The position numbers were made by a program, and so were the translations under genes. The notes below the pieces were generated by a model that worked only from the letters and a program-made list of their open reading frames with translations, did not search any database and was not told where the DNA came from. 64,000 nucleotides of DNA, taken from Fuerstiella marisgermanici (GTDB taxonomy: Bacteria > Planctomycetota > Planctomycetia > Planctomycetales > Planctomycetaceae). Where the stretch lies: NCBI RefSeq assembly GCF_001983935.1, contig NZ_CP017641.1, positions 4,030,001-4,094,000 on the forward strand, written 5' to 3'. Below, one piece after another: positions 25,929 through 34,999 of this stretch; position 1 is the first letter of the stretch; every line of letters starts with the position of its first letter.

Positions 25929-26294
25929 TTATCGTCCGACATCACGCATGCGTAAATTGTTGACTTGCTGACTTTCTGCTGTCAAGCCGCAGCTTGCTGC
26001 CCGCGAGACAACTGTTCTCAGTGTAAGGCAAATTTCTTTTGCAGCTTCACCCTCTGGAAGCTCAGAAATGACCTGTAGCAAGTTGTCTCGGACCCGAGGC
26101 TGACCTTTTGTGACGGTCCCATCACTTAGTCCATTCAGAAGACCAAAACTGTCGGCGATGAGCGTTCGATGGCGCTGTGACAACGTGTCCTCATTCTCTG
26201 ACAGGCCAGTTTCCTGAAAGCCACCCAGTTCCATGGAAAGCTGGTGTGCGATCTGTCTGATTGACGCAGATGTGATGTGTTTCTTTTCCGACAT
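25929..26294 (-). CDS. Hypothetical protein divergent from an ECF-like sigma gene
   Basis: 121 residues if it starts at ATG 26294 (MSEKKHITSASIRQIAHQLS). The helical sequence contains QRHRTLIADSFGLLNGLSDG and EGEAAKEICLTLRTVVSRA. The longer frame up to 26468 crosses the repeat-rich region and is likely non-coding there. No family is recognised. It is 18 bases upstream of the membrane-protein gene and probably in the same operon; a cytoplasmic partner of the divergent sigma factor is a reasonable guess. Confidence 0.5.
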   Translation of the reverse strand: MSEKKHITSASIRQIAHQLSMELGGFQETGLSENEDTLSQRHRTLIADSFGLLNGLSDGTVTKGQPRVRDNLLQVISELPEGEAAKEICLTLRTVVSRAASCGLTAESQQVNNLRMRDVGR

Positions 26295-26375
26295 GGAACC
26301 AAGGTCTAACTGCATTTCAGGGTTTGCGCAACGGAATTTTCCAAGTGCGTCTGTCTCAATGGAGAAAAGTCTGAG

Positions 26376-26443
26376 GTGCAGGTTTTGTGCAAGCCCTGTG
26401 CAATGGCGCAAAGCCAATGCCGGCACGGTGCAAGCACGGTGCA
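26376..26443. promoter_or_regulatory. Cluster of GTGCA repeats between divergent genes
   Basis: Five GTGCA units lie at 26376, 26387, 26398, 26428 and 26439. The last two belong to an exact repeat of GCACGGTGCA (26423-26432, 26434-26443), 11 bases apart, one helical turn. Spacings of 11, 11 and 11 bases suggest a regulator binding along one face of the DNA. It sits between the divergent promoters of the 26294 gene and the sigma gene at 26530. Confidence 0.4.
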
Positions 26444-26529
26444 GAGGCAGTGCGAACTGCTTTTTCACTGCTTATCTCAACACATCAGGTAGTTAATACT
26501 CAACTCTGACCACTCTTGGAGAATGCCTG

Positions 26530-27084
26530 ATGCACTGCGAAAACCGACCAACACCTGAGAAAATCAAAGATCTCCTGATCGAAATATTCAATGAAAACTG
26601 GCACAGGCTGGTACACCGTGCGTTGCGCAGAATCGACGACCACAACACTGCCTCTGATGTCGTGCAGGCGGCATTTACTGCGACATTGAAGGCGATTGAT
26701 GACGGTCAAATTCACCATTGTGACCGGGCCAGACTTGGCGGATTCATAGGCAAGGTTGTTGACAACGAAGCCATTAGCTACCTGCGTTGGCGCAATCGGC
26801 AATATGTTGCCGAAACGGGCTTCGACGGACAGCAGCTTTCAGAGCTCGCAATCGCTCAAGAGACTGACGACCTCGACAAGAATTCCCATAGCCGCCTCAA
26901 AGTCGCCATCCGCCGATTGTCGAATGCCGACCGCGACCTGTTGCATCGAATCTACTCCGAAGGTCTTACAAGAGCGGCCATTACTGAGCTCACCGGACTC
27001 TCGACGACAACTATCACAAATCGTCACAAGGAATCGCTTGCTCGACTTGCGGTCGAAATCGGCAGAGTCACTCGAAGCAATTGA
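26530..27084 (+). CDS. ECF-like sigma factor
   Basis: 184 residues with GGAGAA upstream of ATG 26530. Region 2 is recognisable in NWHRLVHRALRRIDDHNTAS with DVVQAAFTATLKAI; region 4 is NADRDLLHRIYSEGLTRAAI, TELTGLSTTTITNRHKESLAR, with a helix-turn-helix. It is a diverged member of the sigma-70 superfamily. Its location, opposite a membrane-protein operon, suggests a cell-surface signal pathway carried near the mobilisation genes. Confidence 0.75.
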   Translation: MHCENRPTPEKIKDLLIEIFNENWHRLVHRALRRIDDHNTASDVVQAAFTATLKAIDDGQIHHCDRARLGGFIGKVVDNEAISYLRWRNRQYVAETGFDGQQLSELAIAQETDDLDKNSHSRLKVAIRRLSNADRDLLHRIYSEGLTRAAITELTGLSTTTITNRHKESLARLAVEIGRVTRSN

Positions 27085-27182
27085 TACTCAGACGCTTTCC
27101 CTCCCACGGGCCAGAGCGTCAACTAACTGGTCGGCCAGATCGGTCCGACACACCTTTAATCAATACGATAAGGAGACACCGC

Positions 27183-27449
27183 ATGTTTATTTTGGGAGTT
27201 CTATTCTGGGCTTTCGTCGCACTCGTCATCTGGGGTTGGGTGGAACAGGAATCCAACATGACTGACGAAGAAAAGGCTGACCGTCGCCGTCAGCGCAACG
27301 AGTATAGGCACAAACAAAGAATGATCGAAATGGAACTCGAAGCGCAGAAAAAGGCGCGTTCGGGAGCGATCAAGGGACAGGTGGCAGGGACTGTCGCCAA
27401 GGTTGCTCTTGCGGCATTCCTTGGCGGCAACACGCGCCACCGGCGCTAA
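27183..27449 (+). CDS. Small single-pass membrane protein
   Basis: 88 residues from ATG 27183 with AAGGAG upstream. One N-terminal helix (MFILGVLFWAFVALVIWGWV), a strongly charged helical middle (EEKADRRRQRNEYRHKQRMI, probably a coiled coil) and a short Gly/Ala-rich end. Function unknown. It is followed by a strong terminator. Confidence 0.65.
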   Translation: MFILGVLFWAFVALVIWGWVEQESNMTDEEKADRRRQRNEYRHKQRMIEMELEAQKKARSGAIKGQVAGTVAKVALAAFLGGNTRHRR

Positions 27450-27471
27450 TTTTTTCAAGGACTCCATCTAA

Positions 27472-27497
27472 GCCAGCCAATTGTGGCTGGCTTTTTT
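27472..27497 (+). terminator. Rho-independent terminator
   Basis: Perfect 8-bp stem GCCAGCCA / TGGCTGGC with a 4-base loop and a run of six T. It separates the small membrane gene from the ParB-like operon that starts at 27521. Confidence 0.92.
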
Positions 27498-27520
27498 GCT
27501 TAAGAACTCAGAGGTCTACG

Positions 27521-28327
27521 ATGCCGAAGCCAAACCTTGGCCGTTTTGTCGTTCAACAAATTGAAATTCAACGCGTACGCCGTATGCGAACGGCTCGTCC
27601 GCTTGACGAAGCCCATGTCGCAGTCTTGTGCGACAGCATCAAACGCAATGGTCTGTTGCAACCGATAGGTGTTTCGCCAGACGGCGAGCACTTTGTGGTC
27701 GTTACCGGCAATCATAGGTTTGCCGCCGTTTCTCGGTTAGGGATCAAGGTTATTGACGCTGTCATCCTGCCTGAGGGCATGACGGAAAACCAATTGCTAG
27801 TCCAGTCACTTCATGAGAATCACGTCAGGAAGGCTGAGTCCGCAGAAGCGATGCTTTGTCGGATTCAAGCTCTGGCTGAATACGAAAAATGCACCCTACC
27901 TGAGGCCGCGAAGCTCGCTGGTGTTTCGCCGGGCACCCTCAGCAAGATTCAAAAGATTGTGAATTCGCTCAGTCCGGCGGCACTTGAATTGGTCCGAAAG
28001 CACAAGATCGGTAGTGCCATTTCGTATGAGGTCGCGAGGCTAGCGAAGAACGAACAGCAGCAGCTTGAGTGGCTGGAGGACTATGTCGCAGGGAAGAAGA
28101 GCCGAGAACAAATCAAACTGGCAGCGACGCAAAGTTCAACGTCAAAGCCTAAGAAACTTCGGATTAACGTCACAGTCGATGACGTCGTTGTGAAAGCGAC
28201 GTTGCCAGCGGAACTCGGATATGCCGGACTCTGTCAGGCGCTGGCAACGTTGCGCAGCAAGATCGCGCTACAGGAGAAGCGCGAAATCGGATTTCACCTG
28301 CTACCCGAAGTCCTGAAGGGGCAGTGA
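27521..28327 (+). CDS. ParB/Spo0J-like DNA-binding protein
   Basis: 268 residues. The N-terminal ParB nuclease-like domain shows LDEAHVAVLCDSIKRNGLLQ, PIGVSPDG, VVTGNHRFAAVSRLG and the arginine/HENHVRK box (LVQSLHENHVRKAESAEAM). Then a KorB-like helix-turn-helix (TLPEAAKLAGVSPGTLSKIQ). In full ParB proteins the GNHR box is the CTP-binding site. It opens the mobilisation operon and overlaps the coupling ATPase gene by 4 bases; no ParA is adjacent, the window's ParA being 29 kb away. It may regulate transfer genes rather than partition. Confidence 0.85.
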   Translation: MPKPNLGRFVVQQIEIQRVRRMRTARPLDEAHVAVLCDSIKRNGLLQPIGVSPDGEHFVVVTGNHRFAAVSRLGIKVIDAVILPEGMTENQLLVQSLHENHVRKAESAEAMLCRIQALAEYEKCTLPEAAKLAGVSPGTLSKIQKIVNSLSPAALELVRKHKIGSAISYEVARLAKNEQQQLEWLEDYVAGKKSREQIKLAATQSSTSKPKKLRINVTVDDVVVKATLPAELGYAGLCQALATLRSKIALQEKREIGFHLLPEVLKGQ

Positions 28328-29772
28328 TGTTCAATCGGTTTTGGAATTGGAAACGGCAGCACCTACCGACGCTGACAAAACTGGGCCTGGAAACGCCTCA
28401 GTCGCTTACATCCCATATCTGGCTCACGGGTGGGTCCGGCAGCGGTAAGAGTTCGTTGCTGGAACTCATCATGCACGACGTTCTCGACATGGGCGTCTCA
28501 TGCATGTGGTTTGGGGTTAAGTCAGACGAAGCGGATGCCGCTGTTCGGATCATCTCTGAGTCTCACCAGCGAGACCGGCTGATTCGGCTCGTTCCTGGCA
28601 AATTCACGTTCAACGTGGCGGCATACGAACTCGGTCGCAAAGGCGGTAGCCCAGCAACGCTCATGCGTTTGATTGAGCGTTTGTCCGAGATGGTGTCACG
28701 CACCGACGGCGGTGGTGATTCGGCAGCATTTTGGAAAGGCCTTTTCAACGGCGCTATAGAATTTGCCGCGACTCTCGGATCACTTGCCTACAAAGAAAAC
28801 GTGACACTGGAAAACATCTACGACATTGCAATGACGTGCCCGGCCTCATTGTCTCAGATTCAGGCAGAAACCTTTCGAGAATCGCCTTTCTTCCAACTGT
28901 TGCAACGGGCAGAAGCAGGGATCCAAACTCCCGGTGACCGACAAGCATACAAGCAGGCCGTCGCATTTTTTCTGCAGCGTGTTCCCACGATCGGCGAAAA
29001 GGCGCGCGGGGCGATGACGACTTCGGTAGCCAACGTGCTTGCTCCGCTGCTTCGTTCTCCGTTTTACGAAACACTCTGCTCGCCGACATCTTCGTTCAAT
29101 CCTGAAATGCCGCTCGACGGATATTGCGTCGTAATCGATTTTCCGGTTCTCGTCTGGGGCGACGCAGCGTTATTACTACAGAACCTCCTTTCGATGTTGA
29201 CGATGGAAGCCGCACTGCGGCGTCCCAACCGGGAACAGATTACGGCGTTCGTCAAAGACGAATATCAGATGCTCTGTGCTTCACCTGAGTTTGATTGCAT
29301 GGCATTGTCTGTGGCCCGGTCACATGGCATCGCCTGCCTTGCTGCGACTCAGTCAGTGCCACTATTGCGAGTTGCGATGGGCGGTGATGGTCCCGGTGAG
29401 CAACGCGCTCTGGGCCTACTTGGAAATTTCAATACGCAATTGACGCTCGCAAATCAATGTACGGAAACCAACCGATTCTTCAGCGAGAGCTGGGGGCAGC
29501 ATCGCGAAGATTTTGTGAGCGTGAGTGAGAACAAGCAGGAAGAAGAACTCGACCTGTTGAATATGTTGCTCGGCAACGACCGATTGCTGTTCAGTGTTGG
29601 GCAGCAACTCGCCCCGCGTTGCTCTCCCGCCGCCTTCCTGGATCTCAGGCGAGGTGGTCCGGAAAACAAGTTCATCGTCGACGCCTTTCTCACGCAAGGC
29701 GGCAGAACGTTCGGGCCAGACAATAGTCCATTCACCAAGGCTTCCTTCAAACAAAGGCGACGCAAAGCATGA
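28324..29772 (+). CDS. VirD4/TraD-like coupling ATPase
   Basis: 482 residues. Walker A HIWLTGGSGSGKSS near residue 38, Walker B-like TAFVKDEYQML near 314, and a C-terminal SVARSHGIACLAATQSVPLL segment matching the TraG/TraD recognition region. In known conjugation systems this ATPase brings the relaxase-DNA complex to the secretion channel. No long N-terminal membrane region is present, so it may rely on the neighbouring membrane protein (next gene, ATGA overlap). No mating-pore genes are in the window. Confidence 0.82.
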   Translation: MMFNRFWNWKRQHLPTLTKLGLETPQSLTSHIWLTGGSGSGKSSLLELIMHDVLDMGVSCMWFGVKSDEADAAVRIISESHQRDRLIRLVPGKFTFNVAAYELGRKGGSPATLMRLIERLSEMVSRTDGGGDSAAFWKGLFNGAIEFAATLGSLAYKENVTLENIYDIAMTCPASLSQIQAETFRESPFFQLLQRAEAGIQTPGDRQAYKQAVAFFLQRVPTIGEKARGAMTTSVANVLAPLLRSPFYETLCSPTSSFNPEMPLDGYCVVIDFPVLVWGDAALLLQNLLSMLTMEAALRRPNREQITAFVKDEYQMLCASPEFDCMALSVARSHGIACLAATQSVPLLRVAMGGDGPGEQRALGLLGNFNTQLTLANQCTETNRFFSESWGQHREDFVSVSENKQEEELDLLNMLLGNDRLLFSVGQQLAPRCSPAAFLDLRRGGPENKFIVDAFLTQGGRTFGPDNSPFTKASFKQRRRKA

Positions 29773-30389
29773 GTACGGATCGACAACCGCCGAACAAGCA
29801 GTCCGAAGAATTCGTCAAAGAGGAGATCAAAAGCTTCCGCAACGGAATCGGCGGGTTTCTGATCGCTGGTCTAACGGTGTGCCGAACGCTGCAGGTCTTC
29901 AGCCGTATTCCCGGCTCGTCCGGGTTATGGCTGAACCTCGCATGGATCGCCGGTGCTGCCATACAAGGATTCTATCTTTCTGGTCACGTTCAGAAGTACG
30001 GACGGGTCGACGTGATCTCATTCGAAGCGTTCCTCACCTTCCAGTACCTGTGGTGGCTTGTAGATGTCGCCATTCGTATTTGGTTCTCTCGGAAGCGATC
30101 GCGTCCTGCTCGACTTTATCAGGGACGGGCCATCTTCTTTCGACATTGGATGCGAGACGATATTGCTGGGGTCGCTTCGGATGTAGTTGTCGGCGTCGGG
30201 ATGATCACGTTCTTCCGAGTATTGGCTTGCTCAACCCTGGCGAATTGGTACTCAGTCATTCTCGGCTGGACTGTGTTTTGTCAAGGCTTCCTGTTGGCTC
30301 GTGAGCTGTGGATACGACTGCGGATTCGTGCGACGCGTCGACGTGCGGCATATTGGCAGAAAGATGTCCGAGGGAGGCACTACGTATGA
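29769..30389 (+). CDS. Membrane protein of the mobilisation operon
   Basis: 206 residues with hydrophobic segments at about 27-45 (GIGGFLIAGLTVC), 54-72, 88-106 and 140-175. The tail is rich in Arg. It overlaps the ATPase gene upstream and the next gene downstream (ATGA both sides), so all three are translated together. It could supply the membrane anchor missing from the ATPase. No family is recognised. Confidence 0.6.
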   Translation: MSTDRQPPNKQSEEFVKEEIKSFRNGIGGFLIAGLTVCRTLQVFSRIPGSSGLWLNLAWIAGAAIQGFYLSGHVQKYGRVDVISFEAFLTFQYLWWLVDVAIRIWFSRKRSRPARLYQGRAIFFRHWMRDDIAGVASDVVVGVGMITFFRVLACSTLANWYSVILGWTVFCQGFLLARELWIRLRIRATRRRAAYWQKDVRGRHYV

Positions 30390-30838
30390 GTCGGTTCCGA
30401 GACGCCGTTCATCGACTTGCCAACAATCCCATGATCAACAATCCCGTGACAAACAACCCGGTCACGCGTTTTGTTGGGAACGCCATAAAGACGCTCGCCA
30501 ACGATCCAAGTTTGCAGCAGTGGTTCGGTCACGGCGTCAATGAAGTGGCGAATATGGTTTTGCACGGCCAGCCAGCCCCGATTTACGCGAGGAGTGCTTC
30601 GCCGAAAGATCAGGAAATCGTTGCACCACACGTTCAACAAGAGGAGGAAGTCACTGTGACATCACACGGTCCCGCAGAACCAGCACAAGCAGTCAATGTC
30701 GAGGCTCCCGTCGCTCAATCAGAAGTCAGTGCGGAAGCACCAACGATTGAGCCCGTCGAGAGCATGCTCGAACAGACAATGCATGAGATAGAACAAACGC
30801 CCGAACTCAATCACCCCGAACAGGAGATGTACGTATGA
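30386..30838 (+). CDS. Hypothetical protein with NNPVT repeats and acidic tail
   Basis: 150 residues from ATG 30386. The N-terminus repeats a short motif (LANNPMINNPVTNNPVTRFV) followed by a helical segment, and the C-terminal half is Glu/Ala/Pro-rich and probably disordered. It overlaps the gene before and after (ATGA). No known family; a role with the relaxase or coupling ATPase is suggested by position only. Confidence 0.55.
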   Translation: MSRFRDAVHRLANNPMINNPVTNNPVTRFVGNAIKTLANDPSLQQWFGHGVNEVANMVLHGQPAPIYARSASPKDQEIVAPHVQQEEEVTVTSHGPAEPAQAVNVEAPVAQSEVSAEAPTIEPVESMLEQTMHEIEQTPELNHPEQEMYV

Positions 30839-31113
30839 GCCTCAGAAACACACTTGAGGAAGTTGCCGCCAACCTGGTTGTTGGATTCAGCAACGAGATT
30901 GATAACTCGCTGAAAGCGGATTGTGCCCTCATTGGTTCCCAACCGGCTTTGCAGGACGCGGGTGCTGAGATTGCAGCTGCGATCATGGGCCGGCCGCGAA
31001 CAGCTCAGGACTCGATCGGCGCGCGCGCCCCGATACCACCTATGGAAAGCGTTTTCCACACGATCCCTGGCCCGCGAGTCATTGAAGTTGAAGCCATTCG
31101 AAGACTCTCTTGA
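30835..31113 (+). CDS. Small hypothetical protein of the mobilisation operon
   Basis: 92 residues beginning MSLRNTLEEVAANLVVGFSN. Amphipathic helices and no hydrophobic membrane segment. ATGA overlap with the gene upstream supports a real gene. Function unknown. Confidence 0.55.
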   Translation: MSLRNTLEEVAANLVVGFSNEIDNSLKADCALIGSQPALQDAGAEIAAAIMGRPRTAQDSIGARAPIPPMESVFHTIPGPRVIEVEAIRRLS

Positions 31114-31222
31114 TTCCCGCGCTGCAGCCATGCCTGGCTGAATATCGCAGCCATCGCTGTAGCAATCTTCGTCAACGATCGCTCGACCGCTGCAATTCTT
31201 CATAGTCTCGGAAGGTACCAAC

Positions 31223-31678
31223 GTGGGTAAATACGTTCTCAGTGATCGATACGTGGTACTGATCTGCCTTGGTAGTACCGTTGTCATGCTGTGTTGCACC
31301 ATGTGGCAGCAGCAACGAATTTTGGGCAAGTTCCCCGACGTCCAAGGTCAACGACGGCGGTTCCACGCTGGAGTGCTGTCTTTGTTCTTTTCGCCAACAG
31401 CTGGTCACGTCTGGTTCTCACTGGTCTTTCCGTGGCCTGGATTAATCCTCGTTGACTATTGGTTCTTCTGTGGCCAGATCACAGCCATAAAGTTCGAGTC
31501 ACAGCTACTTTGGACAATGCACGCATTTTTCGTGTTATCACTCGGCCTTCCATTGCTCTGCTTTCAACAACTTGAACGCGAGCTTGAGCATCTTCAGCAA
31601 AGTCATCGACTTGAGCAGGACCGGCAAATCATCAGGCGGCAGATTGCTGCTATTCGAGCACGCCAATCACAGCGGTAG
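31223..31678 (+). CDS. Membrane protein upstream of the relaxase
   Basis: 151 residues, GTG start at 31223 with GGAAGG upstream. Membrane segments around residues 8-27 (YVVLICLGSTVVMLCCTMW), 48-85 and 97-113, then a long charged helix (ERELEHLQQSHRLEQDRQII) likely to form a coiled coil. No family recognised. It lies just before the relaxase gene. Confidence 0.6.
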   Translation: MGKYVLSDRYVVLICLGSTVVMLCCTMWQQQRILGKFPDVQGQRRRFHAGVLSLFFSPTAGHVWFSLVFPWPGLILVDYWFFCGQITAIKFESQLLWTMHAFFVLSLGLPLLCFQQLERELEHLQQSHRLEQDRQIIRRQIAAIRARQSQR

Positions 31679-31726
31679 CAGCGAGTTTCACACTGTCATC
31701 AAACGGTAACACAAATGCGCTAAAAT

Positions 31727-34459
31727 ATGCCTATGCGGGTTACTCATTCGAGAAGCAGTCGTGGGGCGAAGAACTACTACAACTTCAGCGACTATTACGA
31801 CACCGGACCGAGCCAACTGAAAGGTCAGTGGTTCGGCAACGGCGCTCGCATGCTGGGGCTCGCAGGTGACGTACAGAAAGAACACTTCGATCGGCTTGTC
31901 GACAACCTTATGCCGTTTGAAGATACACGGCTGACGCAACGCAACCATGCCAACCGTCGGGTTGGTACCGACATAACTTTGTCGGCTTCCAAATCTGTTT
32001 CGCTTCTGTGGGCCTACACTCAGGACGATGAGATCCTTCAAGCTGTTCAGAAAGCGGCTCACGCTACGCTTGGCGATCTCGAGCAAGACGCGCAGACTCG
32101 CGTCAATCACGCGCGTGGCAGGATGACGCTGAACAAGACTCGAAACATTGTCGGCGCAAGCTGGCTGCACACAACATCGCGGCCCGTTGATGGCTACCCG
32201 GACCCTTCGCTACACGTGCACGGCTTTGTCATCAATGCAACCAACACGGGCGATCGCTGGACTGCGGTCGATCTTTCAACGGTCGTTCGCGACTCCGGAT
32301 ACTACGAAGCCATCTTCCAGTCACGCCTCGCTGAGAATATGGAAGCTCTTGGCTATCGAACCGAGCGGAGCAACCGCGATTTCGAAATCGCTGGCATCTC
32401 GCGGGAGACGATTGAGAAGTTTAGCAGACGCACTGCCCAGATTGAGAAGCTCGCTGCCGAGCAGGGCATCACGAATGCCGACACAAAGGGACTTTTAGGA
32501 GCCCAAACACGGGATCTGAAGACAACCAACACCGTTGCCGTGGAGGACCTGCCATCCGTTTGGCGAGGTCGATTGACGGAAGTCGAGCAGAACCAATTCG
32601 ACCGAATCGCCCGTCGTGATTACGACGATGCGGCGATACGGCTTTCCGCATCCGAGGCTGTGGACTTTGCCACTGACCATAGTTTCGAAAGGGAGTCCGT
32701 CGTCCGAGAGCGTCAGCTTCTTAGAAACGCAATCCTGCAGGGAATTGGCAGGACAACAGTTGATAACATCCAGGCCGAAGTCGCATCACGAGATTGGATC
32801 CGCGAAGGCGATGAAGAAACGGCCGAGATCAGTACGCGTGAAGTGCTGGCCGAAGAGCAGTCCCTGCTGGACTTCGCCCGCAAGGGACGTGGAGCCGTCC
32901 TGCCATTGGCCGCCACGCACACGATTGAAAGAGATTGGCTCAGTGAAGAACAGAAGAATGCCGTCCAAGGGCTCCTGAGTTCCACTGACCGAGTTCAGAT
33001 TCTTCGGGGCGTCGCCGGTGCGGGCAAGACTACGCTCATGAAAGAAGCCATCGAAGCAATGGAAGGTTCAGGTCTGCATGTCGCCGTGCTTGCACCGACA
33101 GCAGAAGCGGCCCATGGTGTGCTCCGTGAAGAAGAAGGCTTTGACGGGAATACGCTGGCATCGTTCCTCGTCGATGAACGTGCACAGAAGAGGGCGAATG
33201 GCGGAGTTGTTTGGGTCGATGAAGGGGCTCTTGTCGGCACCAGTGATCTTGCAAAGTTAGCGGCCGTTGCTGAGCGAATCGATGCTCGAGTCGTCCTGAG
33301 CGGAGATGGGCGCCAACACCAGCCCGTCGCACGCGGCTTACCGTTTCACTTATTGGAAACCCAGGCGGGAATCAAACCGCTTGAAGTCAAGAAGATCCGT
33401 CGACAAGAAAACCCGGAATATCGAGATGCGGTGTCTGCCTTGAGTCGTGGCGACGTCAAGCAGGGCATCGACAAGCTTGATGACCTCGGATTCATTCATG
33501 AGATCAAAGATGCTCAAACGAGAAACGAGAGCCTTGCCAGCGATTACGCTGACTCCATCGCGGCGGGCAAGACCAGCCTTGTAGTTGCCCCAACGCATGC
33601 GGAGCGGGAGGTGGTCACCAGCGCCATTCGTAGCGAGCTGAAAAATCGTGGTCTTGTGAGCAAGGACGAGAGGACAATCACCACGCTCAAGTCTCGACGT
33701 CTGACAGCTGCCCAACGTTCGGATGCATTTAACTACGAGCCGGGCGACGTCGTGGAGTTCGTGACCAAAGGCAAGGGGGGATTCAATGCCGGTGACAGAC
33801 TAACGGTAACCCAGATTCATGACGGTAAAGTCTTTGCCGGTCCGCATGGAGAAACCGAAGTCCCTGTTGGTTCTCCGAAATCGTTCGATGTCTACCGAAA
33901 GCAAGAACAGGGCTTCGCCGTCGGCGATCTGATTCGCATCACTAAGAATCGTCGCCCTGATAAAGACAGCTCAGCGAAGCGACTGACGAATGGTTCTCTC
34001 GTGAAGCTCAAAGGGTTCACCAAGAACGGGTATCTCAAGCTCAGCAATGGGCGCACGATCCCGCCTGAGTGGGGCCACATCGACCATGGTGTGGCGGTGA
34101 CCTCGTATGGTTCACAAGGCAAGACGTTCCAGCGCGTATTCGTCGCCCAAAGCAGCTTGTCTTTCCCAGCTTCGTCGCCTGAACAGGCATACGTGTCTGC
34201 CAGCCGAGGCAAAGAGCAACTGACGATCTACACAGACGACAAGTCTGCATTGAAGTCCGCCGTTGCACACGTTCGTCCGGCGAAGAACGCGAGCGACCTG
34301 CGACCAAACCAGCTGCCATCAACCGAAGCCCCACGGTCCCGACTCCTGCACGAACTATCTCAAATCCGACTGCGTGCCGCTCGGTTTGCCAGTGACCAGA
34401 TTCGCCGCTTCAGCCAGTGGGCCGGACAGCGACAACTTCAACCACAACAAGCGAGGTAA
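31727..34459 (+). CDS. MobF-family conjugative relaxase with helicase domain (TrwC/TraI-like)
   Basis: 910 residues. The relaxase part (1-300) has candidate catalytic tyrosines Y17/Y18 (AKNYYNFSDYY), TDITLSASKSVSLLWAYT, and the metal-binding DPSLHVHGFVIN (His163, His165). The helicase part has Walker A LRGVAGAGKTTLMK near 428, the VWVDEGALVG Walker B near 500, and the late motif HGVAVTSYGSQGKTFQRVFV near 785 with YVSASRGKEQLTIYT. In this family the relaxase nicks oriT and stays bound while the helicase unwinds the strand. It is complete and near the usual 900-1,000 residue size. Confidence 0.95.
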   Translation: MPMRVTHSRSSRGAKNYYNFSDYYDTGPSQLKGQWFGNGARMLGLAGDVQKEHFDRLVDNLMPFEDTRLTQRNHANRRVGTDITLSASKSVSLLWAYTQDDEILQAVQKAAHATLGDLEQDAQTRVNHARGRMTLNKTRNIVGASWLHTTSRPVDGYPDPSLHVHGFVINATNTGDRWTAVDLSTVVRDSGYYEAIFQSRLAENMEALGYRTERSNRDFEIAGISRETIEKFSRRTAQIEKLAAEQGITNADTKGLLGAQTRDLKTTNTVAVEDLPSVWRGRLTEVEQNQFDRIARRDYDDAAIRLSASEAVDFATDHSFERESVVRERQLLRNAILQGIGRTTVDNIQAEVASRDWIREGDEETAEISTREVLAEEQSLLDFARKGRGAVLPLAATHTIERDWLSEEQKNAVQGLLSSTDRVQILRGVAGAGKTTLMKEAIEAMEGSGLHVAVLAPTAEAAHGVLREEEGFDGNTLASFLVDERAQKRANGGVVWVDEGALVGTSDLAKLAAVAERIDARVVLSGDGRQHQPVARGLPFHLLETQAGIKPLEVKKIRRQENPEYRDAVSALSRGDVKQGIDKLDDLGFIHEIKDAQTRNESLASDYADSIAAGKTSLVVAPTHAEREVVTSAIRSELKNRGLVSKDERTITTLKSRRLTAAQRSDAFNYEPGDVVEFVTKGKGGFNAGDRLTVTQIHDGKVFAGPHGETEVPVGSPKSFDVYRKQEQGFAVGDLIRITKNRRPDKDSSAKRLTNGSLVKLKGFTKNGYLKLSNGRTIPPEWGHIDHGVAVTSYGSQGKTFQRVFVAQSSLSFPASSPEQAYVSASRGKEQLTIYTDDKSALKSAVAHVRPAKNASDLRPNQLPSTEAPRSRLLHELSQIRLRAARFASDQIRRFSQWAGQRQLQPQQAR

Positions 34460-34461
34460 AT

Positions 34462-34887
34462 ATGGCCCGACACGAATCCAACAGTATACTTGAGCGAGCC
34501 GGAATCGCGTCGGAGATCTCCAACCCGGAGGCGGACTATTACAACGAAGATGATCCGTACCGAGCCATCGGGATTTCTCGCAAAGCCTGGGGCGGCGAGC
34601 CAATGATCAACTTCATCATGCGAACCGGCGACCATCAGGCCATCGCCTATAACCACCTCTACCGAATTCAATTCGATCCATCGAAAGGGATAACGCTCGA
34701 CTTCACCAATCACAAGGTTGTCATTCAGGGCCGAAAACTTGCCGAGGCGTATCAGAAGCTGGCAATGCAACGCGTCATCTTCATCGCAGAGGCTGACGAT
34801 GCGACAGGACGACTCGCCGATGATGACGAACCAGTCGTTACCAGTTTGCAAATTCTTGAACCGACTTCTGAAACACCGATTCGTTGA
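34462..34887 (+). CDS. Hypothetical protein downstream of the relaxase
   Basis: 141 residues from ATG 34462, 2 bases after the relaxase stop, with GAGGTAAAT as ribosome site. Middle part is a compact beta/alpha sequence (HQAIAYNHLYRIQFDPSKGI, NHKVVIQGRKLAEAYQKLA) and the C-terminus is acidic. Tight spacing suggests a relaxase accessory role. No family recognised. Confidence 0.6.
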   Translation: MARHESNSILERAGIASEISNPEADYYNEDDPYRAIGISRKAWGGEPMINFIMRTGDHQAIAYNHLYRIQFDPSKGITLDFTNHKVVIQGRKLAEAYQKLAMQRVIFIAEADDATGRLADDDEPVVTSLQILEPTSETPIR

Positions 34888-34932
34888 TTAACGCAGGTTA
34901 ACTTCTCCATTCGTCCTCAATGAACGCAATGC

Positions 34933-34999
34933 ATCAAAAAGGACATTTTGATACACACTTTCGTCATCTGACCGGCGTCCTGACAGCAAAGAAGCTGTC
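34933..34999. promoter_or_regulatory. Two small inverted repeats between relaxase operon and toxin-antitoxin pair
   Basis: ATCAAAA/TTTTGAT (34933-34939, 34946-34952) and GACAGC/GCTGTC (34982-34987, 34994-34999). They lie in a 210-base gap before the antitoxin gene. They could be an operator for the toxin-antitoxin pair, or part of an origin of transfer; sequence alone does not decide. Confidence 0.35.
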
